Below are positions 20,465 through 28,047 of a stretch of 64,000 nucleotides of DNA, piece by piece. The position numbers were made by a program, and so were the translations under genes. This DNA is from Collinsella sp. WCA1-178-WT-3 (M1) (lineage in GTDB: Bacteria > Actinomycetota > Coriobacteriia > Coriobacteriales > Coriobacteriaceae), in the NCBI RefSeq assembly GCF_009696325.1, contig NZ_VUME01000004.1, positions 62,001 through 126,000 on the forward strand. Direction: 5' to 3'. Below the pieces are notes generated by a model, which saw only the letters and a program-made list of their open reading frames with translations, searched no databases and was not told the origin of the DNA. Numbering within the stretch: position 1 is the stretch's first letter; every line of letters starts with the position of its first letter.

Positions 20465-21688
20465 ATGGCAAACAAGAAAAAGAACCCAGAGGCCGCACCG
20501 ACGCCCGAGCAACGGTCCCGCGCTGCCTCCAGCTCTCGCAAGAAGCAGCGCAAGACGTATGTGTCTAAGACCGTCAAGATCGTCCTGGTGGTTATCGGCG
20601 TGCTGGCAATGCTGCTTTCCGTCTCGGCCATGGCGTGCTCCGGTTTGATGTCGCAGACCGAGAACAATAACTCGGGTTACAAACTGACCGGCGGTGTTGC
20701 TGCTACTATCAACGGCACCAACCTCACCGAGGACACCGTGACCAAGCAGATCATGAGCATGCGCACGTCCTACGGCTATACCAAGGACAAGGATTGGGCG
20801 CAGTACCTGGTCAATAACGACCTGACGCCCAAGAAGTACCGCAAACAGCTCATCGATTCCTATACGCAGCAGATTCTGCTCCAGCAGGCGCAGAAGGAGA
20901 ACGGCGTGACGGTTTCGGACGAGGAAGTAGAGAAGGCTTGGAAGGACGCCTGCAAGAGCGCGGGCGGCGCCAAGACCTTTAAGGAGACCCTTAAGACCTA
21001 CGGCTATACCGAGGACACCTACAAGGACTCGCTCAAGGAGAGCCTGGCGCAGCAGAAGCTTAAGGATGCCGTTGCTCCCACCAGCAAGCCCAAGGACAGC
21101 GAGATTGTCGATTACATTAACGAGAACCTGTCTAACTACAACGATGCCCGCCGCTCGTCGAACATCCTGATCAAGGTTGATTCCGACGCTTCCGACGAGG
21201 ACAAGGCCGCCGCCAAGGCCGAGGCGCAGGAGTGCCTGGATAAGATCAACTCCGGCGAGCTGAGCTTTGAGGATGCCGTGAAGCAGTATTCCGACGACAC
21301 CGGTTCCAAGGAGAAGAAGGGTGACGTGGGCTGGGATAAGCTCACCACCTTTGTCGACAGCTACCAGACGGCGCTCGAGGGCCTTAACAAGGGCGATATG
21401 AGCGATGTGGTCGAGTCGACGTATGGCTACCACATCATCAAGTGCACCGACTACTTCCATGTCGATGGCCAGGTCGATGACATCAATCAGGTGCCCAAGG
21501 CTATTAAGAAGTACGTTTCCAATGTGGTGAAGACCCAGGCATCAGGCACGGCATACAACGAGTGGCTGGAGAAGTACACGAAGGATGCCGACATTACCGT
21601 CAACCCCATGCCCAAGGACGTGCCCTATAACGTGAGCCTGAAGGGCGTCACCAAGAGCTCGACCGACGATTCGTCGACGACTGAGTAA
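20465..21688 (+). CDS. PrsA/SurA-like foldase with parvulin domain
   Basis: A 407-residue extracytoplasmic peptidyl-prolyl isomerase/chaperone. Residues 1-38 are basic and cytoplasmic (KKKNPEAAP, RKKQRKTY), about 40-62 is a membrane segment ending AMACSG, which could be a weak lipobox or an uncleaved anchor. A SurA-N-like helical region (residues 75-220) leads to a parvulin domain (about 225-340) with RRSSNILIKV, ELSFEDAVKQYSDD, GDVGW and YGYHIIKCTDYF. The C-terminal tail is Ser/Thr/Asp-rich. Such proteins fold secreted and sortase-anchored proteins, of which the window has two. AAAGG lies before ATG 20465. Confidence 0.9.
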   Translation: MANKKKNPEAAPTPEQRSRAASSSRKKQRKTYVSKTVKIVLVVIGVLAMLLSVSAMACSGLMSQTENNNSGYKLTGGVAATINGTNLTEDTVTKQIMSMRTSYGYTKDKDWAQYLVNNDLTPKKYRKQLIDSYTQQILLQQAQKENGVTVSDEEVEKAWKDACKSAGGAKTFKETLKTYGYTEDTYKDSLKESLAQQKLKDAVAPTSKPKDSEIVDYINENLSNYNDARRSSNILIKVDSDASDEDKAAAKAEAQECLDKINSGELSFEDAVKQYSDDTGSKEKKGDVGWDKLTTFVDSYQTALEGLNKGDMSDVVESTYGYHIIKCTDYFHVDGQVDDINQVPKAIKKYVSNVVKTQASGTAYNEWLEKYTKDADITVNPMPKDVPYNVSLKGVTKSSTDDSSTTE

Positions 21689-21742
21689 TCAAGGGGCGGT
21701 GCTCGTGCGAGTGCCGCCCATGTTATTGAGGAGGATTTGCAG

Positions 21743-22186
21743 ATGACCAACGAAGAGCTGCAGCAGGAAATGATTGCCGCCATGAAGGCCAAGGACAAGG
21801 TTCGCCTGTCTATCATTCGCCAGGTCAAGGCCGAGGTTAAGAACATCGAGGTCAACGAGCGCCGCGACGTAACCGAGGAAGACGTCAACAGCATGATCAA
21901 GCGCCTGATTAAGCAGACAAGCGAGACGTTGGAGATGTCCATCAAGGCCGGTACCGATCAAGATCGTACCGACAACCTGACCGAGCAGGTCAAGATTCTG
22001 GAGAGCCTGCTGCCCGCGCAGGTTTCGGGCGAGGAGCTCGAGGCTCTGATTGAGCAGGTCATCGCCGAGCTGGGCGCCACGTCCAAGAAGCAGATGGGCC
22101 AGGTTATGGGGGCGCTCGGCAAGGCCACCGGCGGCAACTTCGATAAACCGGCCGCGGCAAAGATCGTCGGCGCAAAGCTTGCGTAA
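21743..22186 (+). CDS. GatB/YqeY domain protein
   Basis: A 147-residue YqeY-family protein, related to the tRNA-binding tail domain of GatB. Visible features are the helical start NEELQQEMIAAMKAKDK, RLSIIRQVKAEVKNIEV, ILESLLPAQVS and the closing KKQMGQVMGAL with GNFDKPAAAKIV. Length is normal. A general role in transamidation or tRNA binding is suspected in the family but not proved. ATG 21743 has GAGGAGG at eight-base spacing; TTG 21737 is in frame but overlaps that site's spacing. It follows the foldase by 54 bases. Confidence 0.9.
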   Translation: MTNEELQQEMIAAMKAKDKVRLSIIRQVKAEVKNIEVNERRDVTEEDVNSMIKRLIKQTSETLEMSIKAGTDQDRTDNLTEQVKILESLLPAQVSGEELEALIEQVIAELGATSKKQMGQVMGALGKATGGNFDKPAAAKIVGAKLA

Positions 22187-22200
22187 TTGCTCGACGCTGC

Positions 22201-22299
22201 AAACCCGTACACGCGGCAATCTGACGTTCAATTTCAAGGGCGCGACCATAAGGTCTGCGCCCTTTCATTTCACGTCACCTTGCTCGCGTGTACGGGTTT
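22201..22299. repeat. 99-base inverted-repeat element
   Basis: Outer arms AAACCCGTACACGCG (22201-22215) and its complement at 22285-22299 are perfect. Inside, GACGTT..TTTCAAGGGCGC and GCGCCCTTTC..ACGTC form a second imperfect stem, so the whole unit can fold as one long hairpin. It lies 14 bases after the YqeY gene and has no coding content. Confidence 0.75.
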
Positions 22300-22347
22300 T
22301 CGCTGACTTATGCTCAACAAGGGCGGTTGTATTATTTTCGGGTCTTG

Positions 22348-22380
22348 AGGGGCGCGGCCGTCATGGTCGCGCCCCTTTTT
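22348..22380 (+). terminator. Terminator before the amino-acid ABC operon
   Basis: AGGGGCGCGGCC (22348-22359) pairs with GGTCGCGCCCCT (22365-22376), one mismatch, followed by TTTTT. The bases after it (22390-22437) hold the direct repeat CCCCAATGAGTGG twice, next to a CCTGTCCCC motif. Confidence 0.75.
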
Positions 22381-22538
22381 GCTGGGCTGGGTACTCATTT
22401 AAGCCTGTCCCCAATGAGTGGTCCCCAATGAGTGGGTTAAAGGTTGCGGGTTCTTTACGGGAATGCAGTGTGGGCTGCGGAAACGTGGTTCTTTCCGTAA
22501 AATAGAGCAATTCGTGTAAGCGCAGGGAAGGGATATTC

Positions 22539-23270
22539 ATGGCAGACATGATCGAGATCAAGCATCTCAACAAGTACTTTGGCGACCTGCATGTGCTCAA
22601 AGATATCAACCTCACCGTCAAGCGCGGCGAGAAGCTCGTAATGATCGGGCCTTCCGGCTCGGGCAAGTCCACGCTCATCCGTTGCGTCGATTATCTGGAG
22701 GAGCCCACGTCAGGCGAGGTCATCATCGACGGTACGCCGCTCACCAAGAAGAATCATCTGGAGATGGCTCGCAAGTACAGCTCCATGGTGTTTCAGCAGT
22801 TCAACCTATATCCCAACATGACGGTGCTGGGCAACCTGACGCTCGCGCCCATCAAGCTGCAAAAGAAGAGTAAGGAGGAGGCGACCGAGATCGCCATCGC
22901 CGCGCTCAAGCGCGTCGGCATGGCGCATAAGGCCGGCGAGTATCCGCAGAACCTCTCGGGCGGTCAGCAGCAGCGCATCGCCATTGCCCGTGCCCTGTGC
23001 ACCAAGCAGCCCATCATCCTGTTTGACGAGCCGACCTCGGCACTCGACCCCGAGATGGTCCAGGAAGTCCTGGACGTTATGATTGAGCTCGCGCAGGAGG
23101 ATATCACCATGATCTGCGTGACGCACGAGATGGGCTTTGCGCGCCAGGTGGCCGACCGCGTCATCTTTATGGAGGACGGCCGCATCCTGGAGGAGGGCAC
23201 ACCCGAGCACTTCTTCGATAACCCCGAGAACCCGCGCTGCCGCGAGTTTCTGTCCAAGATTCTGCACTAG
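22539..23270 (+). CDS. Polar amino-acid ABC importer, ATP-binding subunit (GlnQ type)
   Basis: A 243-residue ATPase that powers uptake together with the next three genes. Walker [10 protein letters not shown] is near residue 38, the Q-loop [16 protein letters not shown] near 88, the signature [15 protein letters not shown] near 139, Walker [14 protein letters not shown] near 159, and the switch THEMGFA near 194. [11 protein letters not shown] and [14 protein letters not shown] are hallmarks of the GlnQ/HisP amino-acid branch. ATG 22539 has AGGGAAGGG upstream. The binding-protein gene starts eight bases after its stop. Exact substrate (glutamine, glutamate or another polar amino acid) is not decided by this subunit. 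Confidence 0.94.
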   Translation: MADMIEIKHLNKYFGDLHVLKDINLTVKRGEKLVMIGPSGSGKSTLIRCVDYLEEPTSGEVIIDGTPLTKKNHLEMARKYSSMVFQQFNLYPNMTVLGNLTLAPIKLQKKSKEEATEIAIAALKRVGMAHKAGEYPQNLSGGQQQRIAIARALCTKQPIILFDEPTSALDPEMVQEVLDVMIELAQEDITMICVTHEMGFARQVADRVIFMEDGRILEEGTPEHFFDNPENPRCREFLSKILH

Positions 23271-23278
23271 GCGCGGTG

Positions 23279-24154
23279 ATGGACATGACGGATATGACGA
23301 GGGCGGCCGTGTCGCGCCGCCACTTTTTGCAGCTGGCGAGCGCCGGTATGCTCGCGCTGACGGGGACCGCGCTTACCGGTTGCGGCAACTCCACCGGCGG
23401 CGAGGACTCCGACAAGGGGTCTAAGCTTGCGGCCATCAAGTCGCGTGGCCATCTGAATGCCGGCGTTAAGAAGGACGTTCCTGGCTACGGCTATTACGAC
23501 ACCGCCAAGGGCCGCTTTGAGGGCATGGAGGTCGATTTGTGCTACCAGATCGCCGCTGCCGTCTTTGGCGTGAGCTACAAGGAGGCCCGTGCCCAGGAGC
23601 TTGTCGAGTTTACCGACGTAACGCCCAAGACGCGCGGCCCGCTGATCGATAACGGCCAGCTCGACGTGGTCGCGGCGACCTACACCATCACCGACGAGCG
23701 CAAGAAGAGCTGGGATTTCTCGACGCCGTACCGCACCGACTACGTGGGACTCATGGTCAAGAAGCGTTCGGGCTTTACCTCGATTGAGGACCTGGACGGC
23801 AAGGTCATTGGCGTGAGCCAGGGTGCCACCACGCAGGGCCTGATCGAGCAGATGATCAAGGACAACGGCTTTAGCTGCGAGCCCGAGTTTAGGGCCTTTA
23901 GCGGCTACCCCATCATCAAGAGTTCGCTCGATGCCGGCAACATCGACGTCTTTGCCATGGACCGCTCCACGCTGGCCGGTTACATGAACGAGACCGTTGA
24001 GCTGCTGCAACCCGAGGTCAAGTTTGGCGAGCAGGGCTACGGCGTGGCGACCAAGAAGGGCTGCGATCTTTCGGCCGTGGTCGATCAGGTGATATGCGAT
24101 CGCCTGGCCGACGGCTGGCTCGACCAAGAGGTCAAGACCTGGGGTCTTGTATAG
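23279..24154 (+). CDS. Amino-acid ABC transporter, substrate-binding lipoprotein
   Basis: A 291-residue periplasmic-binding-protein class 3 (SBP_bac_3) protein. The signal sequence has twin arginines at 13-14 (SRRHFLQL) and a lipobox LTGC with Cys35, so it looks like a Tat-exported lipoprotein. The mature part shows VKKDVPGYGYYD, GMEVDLCYQIAAAVFG, the ITDERKKSWDFSTPYRTDYVGLM family region (seen as DERKKSWDFSTPY) and GQLDVVAATYT. GTG 23276 and several nearby ATG codons are alternative starts; none has a strong ribosome-binding site, so coupling to the ATPase gene eight bases upstream is likely. Substrate is probably a polar amino acid. Confidence 0.9.
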   Translation: MDMTDMTRAAVSRRHFLQLASAGMLALTGTALTGCGNSTGGEDSDKGSKLAAIKSRGHLNAGVKKDVPGYGYYDTAKGRFEGMEVDLCYQIAAAVFGVSYKEARAQELVEFTDVTPKTRGPLIDNGQLDVVAATYTITDERKKSWDFSTPYRTDYVGLMVKKRSGFTSIEDLDGKVIGVSQGATTQGLIEQMIKDNGFSCEPEFRAFSGYPIIKSSLDAGNIDVFAMDRSTLAGYMNETVELLQPEVKFGEQGYGVATKKGCDLSAVVDQVICDRLADGWLDQEVKTWGLV

Positions 24155-24179
24155 GCGCATCGTCCAAGGAAGGAATCAA

Positions 24180-24926
24180 ATGCTCGAAGGATTGTTTGAC
24201 GCCGACCGCTGGTCGACGACATTCCAAAACATGGGGCCCTTCTGGGAGGGCTTTGGCGTGACGATGCAGGTGGTCGTTGCCGGCCTGCTGCTGTCGCTGG
24301 TGTTGGGCACGCTGCTGGGCGTGTTCTCTACCACTCGTTCTCGCGTTCTGCGCGCCATAAGCCGCGTGTACGTGGAGTTTTACCAGAACACCCCGCTGCC
24401 CGTGCAGGTGCTCTTTATGTACATGGCCGGTCCGCAGTTTTTGCAGGCCATAACCGGTGCCGACCAGCCGGTGCGTATCGCGCCGTTTGTGCTGGGCTTC
24501 TTGGGCGTGGGCCTGTATCACGCTGCCTACATTTCGGAGGTCATCCGTACCGGTATCGAGGCCGTTCCGCGTGGCCAGATGGAGGCGGCCCAGAGCCAGG
24601 GCTTCACCCGTGCGCAGGCATACTGGTACATCGTGCTGCCCCAGACGTTCAAGATCATTCTGCCGCCGCTGTGTAACCAGGCACTCAACCTGGTCAAAAA
24701 CACGTCGGTGCTGGCGCTTGTGGCCGGCGGCGACCTTATGTACCGTTCCGACAACTTTGTGAGTCTGTACGGTTACCTGCAGGGATACATCGTCTGCTGC
24801 CTTATGTATTTCATCATCTGCTTTCCGCTCGCCATGCTGGTGCAGTGGCTCGAGCGCCGCTCCAAGGAGCGCCCGCGCGGCGTGAGCCTGGCCGAGCTGG
24901 GGCTCGACAACGTAGAGGAGGCCTAG
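24180..24926 (+). CDS. Amino-acid ABC transporter permease 1
   Basis: A 248-residue HisM/GlnP-type permease. It opens with a hydrophobic helix (FGVTMQVVVAGLLLSLVLGT) and has the subtype motif VYVEFYQNTPLPVQVLFMY and the coupling-helix EAA loop IEAVPRGQMEAAQSQGFTRA, which docks on the ATPase. About five membrane helices are predicted. ATG 24180 has AAGGAAGGA upstream; an upstream in-frame ATG at 24147 overlaps the binding-protein gene and lacks such a site. The second permease begins three bases after its stop. Confidence 0.93.
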   Translation: MLEGLFDADRWSTTFQNMGPFWEGFGVTMQVVVAGLLLSLVLGTLLGVFSTTRSRVLRAISRVYVEFYQNTPLPVQVLFMYMAGPQFLQAITGADQPVRIAPFVLGFLGVGLYHAAYISEVIRTGIEAVPRGQMEAAQSQGFTRAQAYWYIVLPQTFKIILPPLCNQALNLVKNTSVLALVAGGDLMYRSDNFVSLYGYLQGYIVCCLMYFIICFPLAMLVQWLERRSKERPRGVSLAELGLDNVEEA

Positions 24927-24929
24927 CGC

Positions 24930-25568
24930 ATGGAAATCTTCAACGCGACCAACCTGCTCTACATTTGGGGCGGCTTTGTTAAGACGATCGAGATCTCGGC
25001 GCTGTCGATCTTTTTCTCGCTCATCTTTGGCACGGTGCTGGCGCTCGTTAAAAGCTACGCGCCCCGTCCATTCCGTATTTTGGTGAGCGCCTATATCGAG
25101 CTGTTCCGTTGCACGCCAAACTTGCTGTGGATCCTGTTTATCTACTTTACGGTGCAGGGTTTGGACATTGTGATTTCGACCATCGCCTTTACGCTGTTTA
25201 CCAGCGCCGTTATGGCCGAGATTGTGCGCGGCGGCCTCAACTCGATTCCACGCGGCCAGTTTGAGGCGGCGCAGAGCCAGGGCTTTGGCTTCTTTGCCAC
25301 CATGCGCTATATCATTCTGCCGCAGACGTTTAAGACGATCATTCCGGCGCTGTTTAGCCAGTGCACGACCGTCATCAAGGACAGCTCGTATCTTTCGGGC
25401 ATTAACGTGGCCGAGCTCATGTACACGGCAAACGTCGTGATGGCCCACGCGATCGACCTGTCGCAGGTGCTTATGCTCTACGGCCTGGTGTTTGCGATGT
25501 ACTTTGTGCTCAACTTTGGTATCTCGCTGCTGGTGAGGGCATATCAACGTCGCATTGTGGCCGCATAG
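24930..25568 (+). CDS. Amino-acid ABC transporter permease 2
   Basis: A 212-residue permease of the same family, forming the heterodimeric channel with the preceding one. Motifs: LVSAYIELFRCTPNLLWILF, then the EAA loop LNSIPRGQFEAAQSQGFGF and ILPQTFKTIIPALFSQC. The ribosome-binding site GAGGAGG lies in the end of the upstream gene, so translation is coupled. This ends the four-gene ATPase-SBP-permease-permease operon. A long imperfect palindrome starts at its stop codon. Confidence 0.93.
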   Translation: MEIFNATNLLYIWGGFVKTIEISALSIFFSLIFGTVLALVKSYAPRPFRILVSAYIELFRCTPNLLWILFIYFTVQGLDIVISTIAFTLFTSAVMAEIVRGGLNSIPRGQFEAAQSQGFGFFATMRYIILPQTFKTIIPALFSQCTTVIKDSSYLSGINVAELMYTANVVMAHAIDLSQVLMLYGLVFAMYFVLNFGISLLVRAYQRRIVAA

Positions 25569-25675
25569 TCCTGCTTCCCCAAGCACGGCACCTTGCCCCT
25601 CAATCGTCGCTTGCGTACATTTAGTACGCGGCGCTCCTCTTTCGGGGCAATCTGCCGCACTTGGGAAACCAGGAC
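25568..25675. repeat. Long imperfect palindrome of about 108 bases
   Basis: The outer segments GTCCTGCTTCCCCAAG and CTTGGGAAACCAGGAC pair imperfectly, inner blocks CTTGCCCC and GGGGCAA pair, and the tip GCGTA/TACGC closes around CATTTAG. It could act as a terminator for the amino-acid transporter operon, though there is no T tract. No sequence relative was noticed elsewhere in the window. Confidence 0.65.
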
Positions 25676-25695
25676 GAAGGTGGGGGCAAAATGAA

Positions 25696-25724
25696 TGTGA
25701 CAAAGGGACTGTCCCTTTGTCACA
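25696..25724. repeat. 13-bp perfect hairpin with GGGACTGTCCC centre
   Basis: TGTGACAAAGGGA (25696-25708) and TCCCTTTGTCACA (25712-25724) form a perfect stem with a three-base loop, 18 bases before the next start codon. It resembles other GGGAC-centred hairpins in this window at 26372, 27988, 30251 and 37203. Confidence 0.7.
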
Positions 25725-25741
25725 TAGAGAAAGGAATCGCG

Positions 25742-26365
25742 ATGAGCGATCTGGAGAACAAGAAGAATCCTGTGGTCATTACCATCGCGCGCGACTTTGG
25801 CGCCGAGGGCCACGAGATTGGCCGCATGCTTGCCAACGAGTTGGGAATTCCGCTGTACGACAACGAGCTGCTGGTGCGCGCGTCGATGCGCGCGGGTGAG
25901 TCGCTCGATAAGATGGCCGCCTATGACGAGCGTCTGGCCGTGGAGAACATGGCGTTTCTGCCCGACCGCTACGATGCGCGTTCGTACTCGGACAAGTTGT
26001 TCCAAAAGATGAGTCAGGTGATTTTGGACCTGGGCGAGACCGAGAGCTGCATTATCGAGGGTCGTCTGTCCGATTACCTGCTGCGTAACAACCCTAATCA
26101 CATTGCCGTGTTGGTGACCGCACCCTTTGAGGACCGCGTCGAGATCGTGCGCAAGAAGCGTGGGCTCAACAAAAAGAAGGGCGCCAAGCTGGTCAAGCAG
26201 CAGCAGAAGGCACGCGAGGCGTTCTATAAACGCTACAGCGCCGGAAAGTGGAAGATGACGAGCGGCAAGGATATCGTCGTCAACCGCGCCAAGCTGGGCC
26301 GCGAGGGCTGCAAAGACGTCATAGCCGCTGCCTACCGCTACAAGATGGCTCAGCTCGAAGGCTAG
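25742..26365 (+). CDS. Cytidylate-kinase-like family protein
   Basis: A 207-residue P-loop protein of the cytidylate-kinase-like family seen in many anaerobes. The N-terminal strand VVITIARDFGAEGHEIGRML carries an altered P-loop (DFGAEGHEIG instead of a standard GxxGxGK), and IIEGRLSDYLL and FEDRVEIVRKKRGL are family features. A basic stretch (KKKGAKLVKQQQKAREAF) is a probable lid region. True nucleotide kinase activity is uncertain. ATG 25742 has AAAGGA upstream; frames from 25661 read through repeat sequence. It is followed by a strong bidirectional terminator. Confidence 0.82.
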   Translation: MSDLENKKNPVVITIARDFGAEGHEIGRMLANELGIPLYDNELLVRASMRAGESLDKMAAYDERLAVENMAFLPDRYDARSYSDKLFQKMSQVILDLGETESCIIEGRLSDYLLRNNPNHIAVLVTAPFEDRVEIVRKKRGLNKKKGAKLVKQQQKAREAFYKRYSAGKWKMTSGKDIVVNRAKLGREGCKDVIAAAYRYKMAQLEG

Positions 26366-26371
26366 CCGACC

Positions 26372-26414
26372 AAAAGCCATCACAAAGGGGGCGGGCACCT
26401 TTGTGATGGCTTTT
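26372..26414. terminator. Bidirectional terminator with GGGCGGGCACC loop
   Basis: AAAAGCCATCACAAAGG (26372-26388) pairs perfectly over 17 bp with its complement at 26398-26414. It lies between convergent genes, with T tracts on both strands. The loop GGGCGGGCA belongs to the dispersed GGGAC-type hairpin group. Confidence 0.85.
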
Positions 26415-26417
26415 GTT

Positions 26418-27821
26418 TTAGGCGGAGGGGAAGGCCTTGGTGAGACCGGCGCGCGTCTGCGTGTCGGTCTTTTGGTAGATAGAGCTCAGGTGGCGCTGTA
26501 CCATGCGCATCGAGATACCGAGCTCCTCGGCGACCTGCTTGAGCGGGCGTTCGTCTTGGGTTACAGCCATGAGCACGTCGACTTCGCGCGGGGTGAGAGC
26601 GTGGTTGGTGATGAAGGCCTGACGCTGCTCCTCGATGGTGGGGGCGGCGAGTGCTACTTCTGCCAGCTGCTCGCGCTCGCGCTCCTGCCCGGTTTGGGGT
26701 AGACGGAACAGGCCGGCTGCCACGAATGCCGCGCAGGCGGCGACGAGCAAGACGAGTGCACCGATCATGATGCGGGCAACGTTGCCCGAGGTCACGAGGG
26801 CAAGCGAGATGCTCGATGTAGTGAACGCGCATACGTTGTTGGCCGCGCGACCCATGCCGGCCCATAAGGCGGGCGCGTGCATGCGTGGCGCTAGCTGTGT
26901 AAACGTGGCGGTGAAGAACGTGACGAAAAAGCCTGAACTCAGGTAAAAGACGATGAGGCCCAAGTTGGGGTCGGCGCCGGCTTCCACGGCCAAGATCGAA
27001 ATGCTGGAAAGCACCGTGACGCCGAGCATGACGAGTCCCATATAGCGACGCTCGGCAAGGTCAAAGATGATGCCGGCAAGCAGACCGCTCGCTGCCAAAA
27101 AGAGGCGTGGCCAGGTTTGCACGGCAATAGTGCCGTGGGCGTTTGAGAACGTGACGACGTTGTCGAGGGTGGAGAACAAGCAGGCGAGAATCATGACGAG
27201 TGCGATGCTCCAGCACGCCTGTTTGGCGAGGGCGTGTGAGGGCTCGGCTAAGGGATTGATGGTGCGACTGGAGCCCTTGTCTGTCGCTTGGGGAGCGGCG
27301 CTGAGGGCGGAAATGACGATCGTCGCCGTGCCAAGAACGATGAGCTCCGCGATGCCGCCGCAGTCGAGCAGGTTGATCGCGAACTGCATCAGGATGCCTG
27401 CGGCATAGGCCGCTCCGGCGCCGGTGGCGAGTTTTGGGTCATCTTGGAACGCCATCGAGAATGTGTGGTGCGCCGCGGCGCCCAGTAGGCCGAGTCCGAG
27501 GAATGCGAGACATCCCAGAATCTCGAGCGCAAGCGGGCTTGTGGGGGACTGGATCTGGGTCAATCCCAGGATGGCGATGGGAACCGCGGCGCTGGCGGCT
27601 GCCAGTGAGTGGCCTTTGCGCTGTGCGAGCCCGAGCAGCGGCGCGTACCCGATAAAGCCGAGCACGCTCGCACCCAGAATAAAGCCCTGTGCGATTACAA
27701 CGCGTTCGGCATCGGCGAGCAGCCCGACGTTGACGTCGAAGCGAAACTCGGCGGCAAGGAAGGCGAAGGTGAAGAGCGCGAGTGCCAGAAGCGCGTTGAT
27801 TTTAGGCTTGCTCAGGTTCAA
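26418..27821 (-). CDS. LuxR-type regulator with a 12-helix membrane domain
   Basis: A 467-residue fusion. Residues about 1-390 contain roughly twelve hydrophobic helices arranged like a major-facilitator carrier, and residues about 408-465 form a LuxR helix-turn-helix: LTPREVDVLMAVTQDERPLK, QVAEELGISMRMVQRHLSSI, then YQKTDTQTRAGL. The DNA-binding part would lie at the inner membrane face, so the membrane part may sense a ligand directly. This architecture is common in Coriobacteriia. The start is TTG 27821 with AAAGGA upstream on the minus strand. It is divergent from the first surface-protein gene, and a perfect dyad lies in the shared gap, so it is a good candidate regulator of that gene. 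Confidence 0.88.
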   Translation of the reverse strand: MNLSKPKINALLALALFTFAFLAAEFRFDVNVGLLADAERVVIAQGFILGASVLGFIGYAPLLGLAQRKGHSLAAASAAVPIAILGLTQIQSPTSPLALEILGCLAFLGLGLLGAAAHHTFSMAFQDDPKLATGAGAAYAAGILMQFAINLLDCGGIAELIVLGTATIVISALSAAPQATDKGSSRTINPLAEPSHALAKQACWSIALVMILACLFSTLDNVVTFSNAHGTIAVQTWPRLFLAASGLLAGIIFDLAERRYMGLVMLGVTVLSSISILAVEAGADPNLGLIVFYLSSGFFVTFFTATFTQLAPRMHAPALWAGMGRAANNVCAFTTSSISLALVTSGNVARIMIGALVLLVAACAAFVAAGLFRLPQTGQEREREQLAEVALAAPTIEEQRQAFITNHALTPREVDVLMAVTQDERPLKQVAEELGISMRMVQRHLSSIYQKTDTQTRAGLTKAFPSA

Positions 27822-27912
27822 GGACGGTCCTTTGGGTGGATGAATAATCGTGCCCTCGATTGTAGCGTTTCCGGGACGAGTGCGGCGATGGCGAAATCAT
27901 ATTGAATTAAAT

Positions 27913-27950
27913 CGCAGGTAGAGGCCTAGGTTCGCATCTACGAACCTAGG
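27913..27950 (+). promoter_or_regulatory. Operator-like dyad upstream of surface protein 1
   Basis: CGCAGGTAG (27913-27921) is followed by the perfect dyad CCTAGGTTCG, six bases, CGAACCTAGG (27925-27950). The same arrangement, GCAGGTAG then a TAGGTTC/GAACCTA dyad, occurs before the second surface protein at 30283-30325. TATACGG follows directly and could be part of a -10 element. It lies between the divergent LuxR and surface-protein genes. Confidence 0.65.
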
Positions 27951-27987
27951 TATACGGAGTCATTTGACACATCTTGGTGCTACAGGA

Positions 27988-28020
27988 CCACCACAAAGGG
28001 GACGGGCACCTTTGTGGCGG
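27988..28020. repeat. Hairpin with GGGGACGGGCACC centre
   Basis: CCACCACAAAGG (27988-27999) pairs with CCTTTGTGGCGG (28009-28020), one mismatch, around GGACGGGCA. It lies in the leader of surface protein 1, about 28 bases before its start. The centre matches the hairpins at 26372 and, inverted, 30251 and 37203, while the arms differ. Confidence 0.6.
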
Positions 28021-28047
28021 TATGTCCCTACGACCAAGGAGGGCGTT

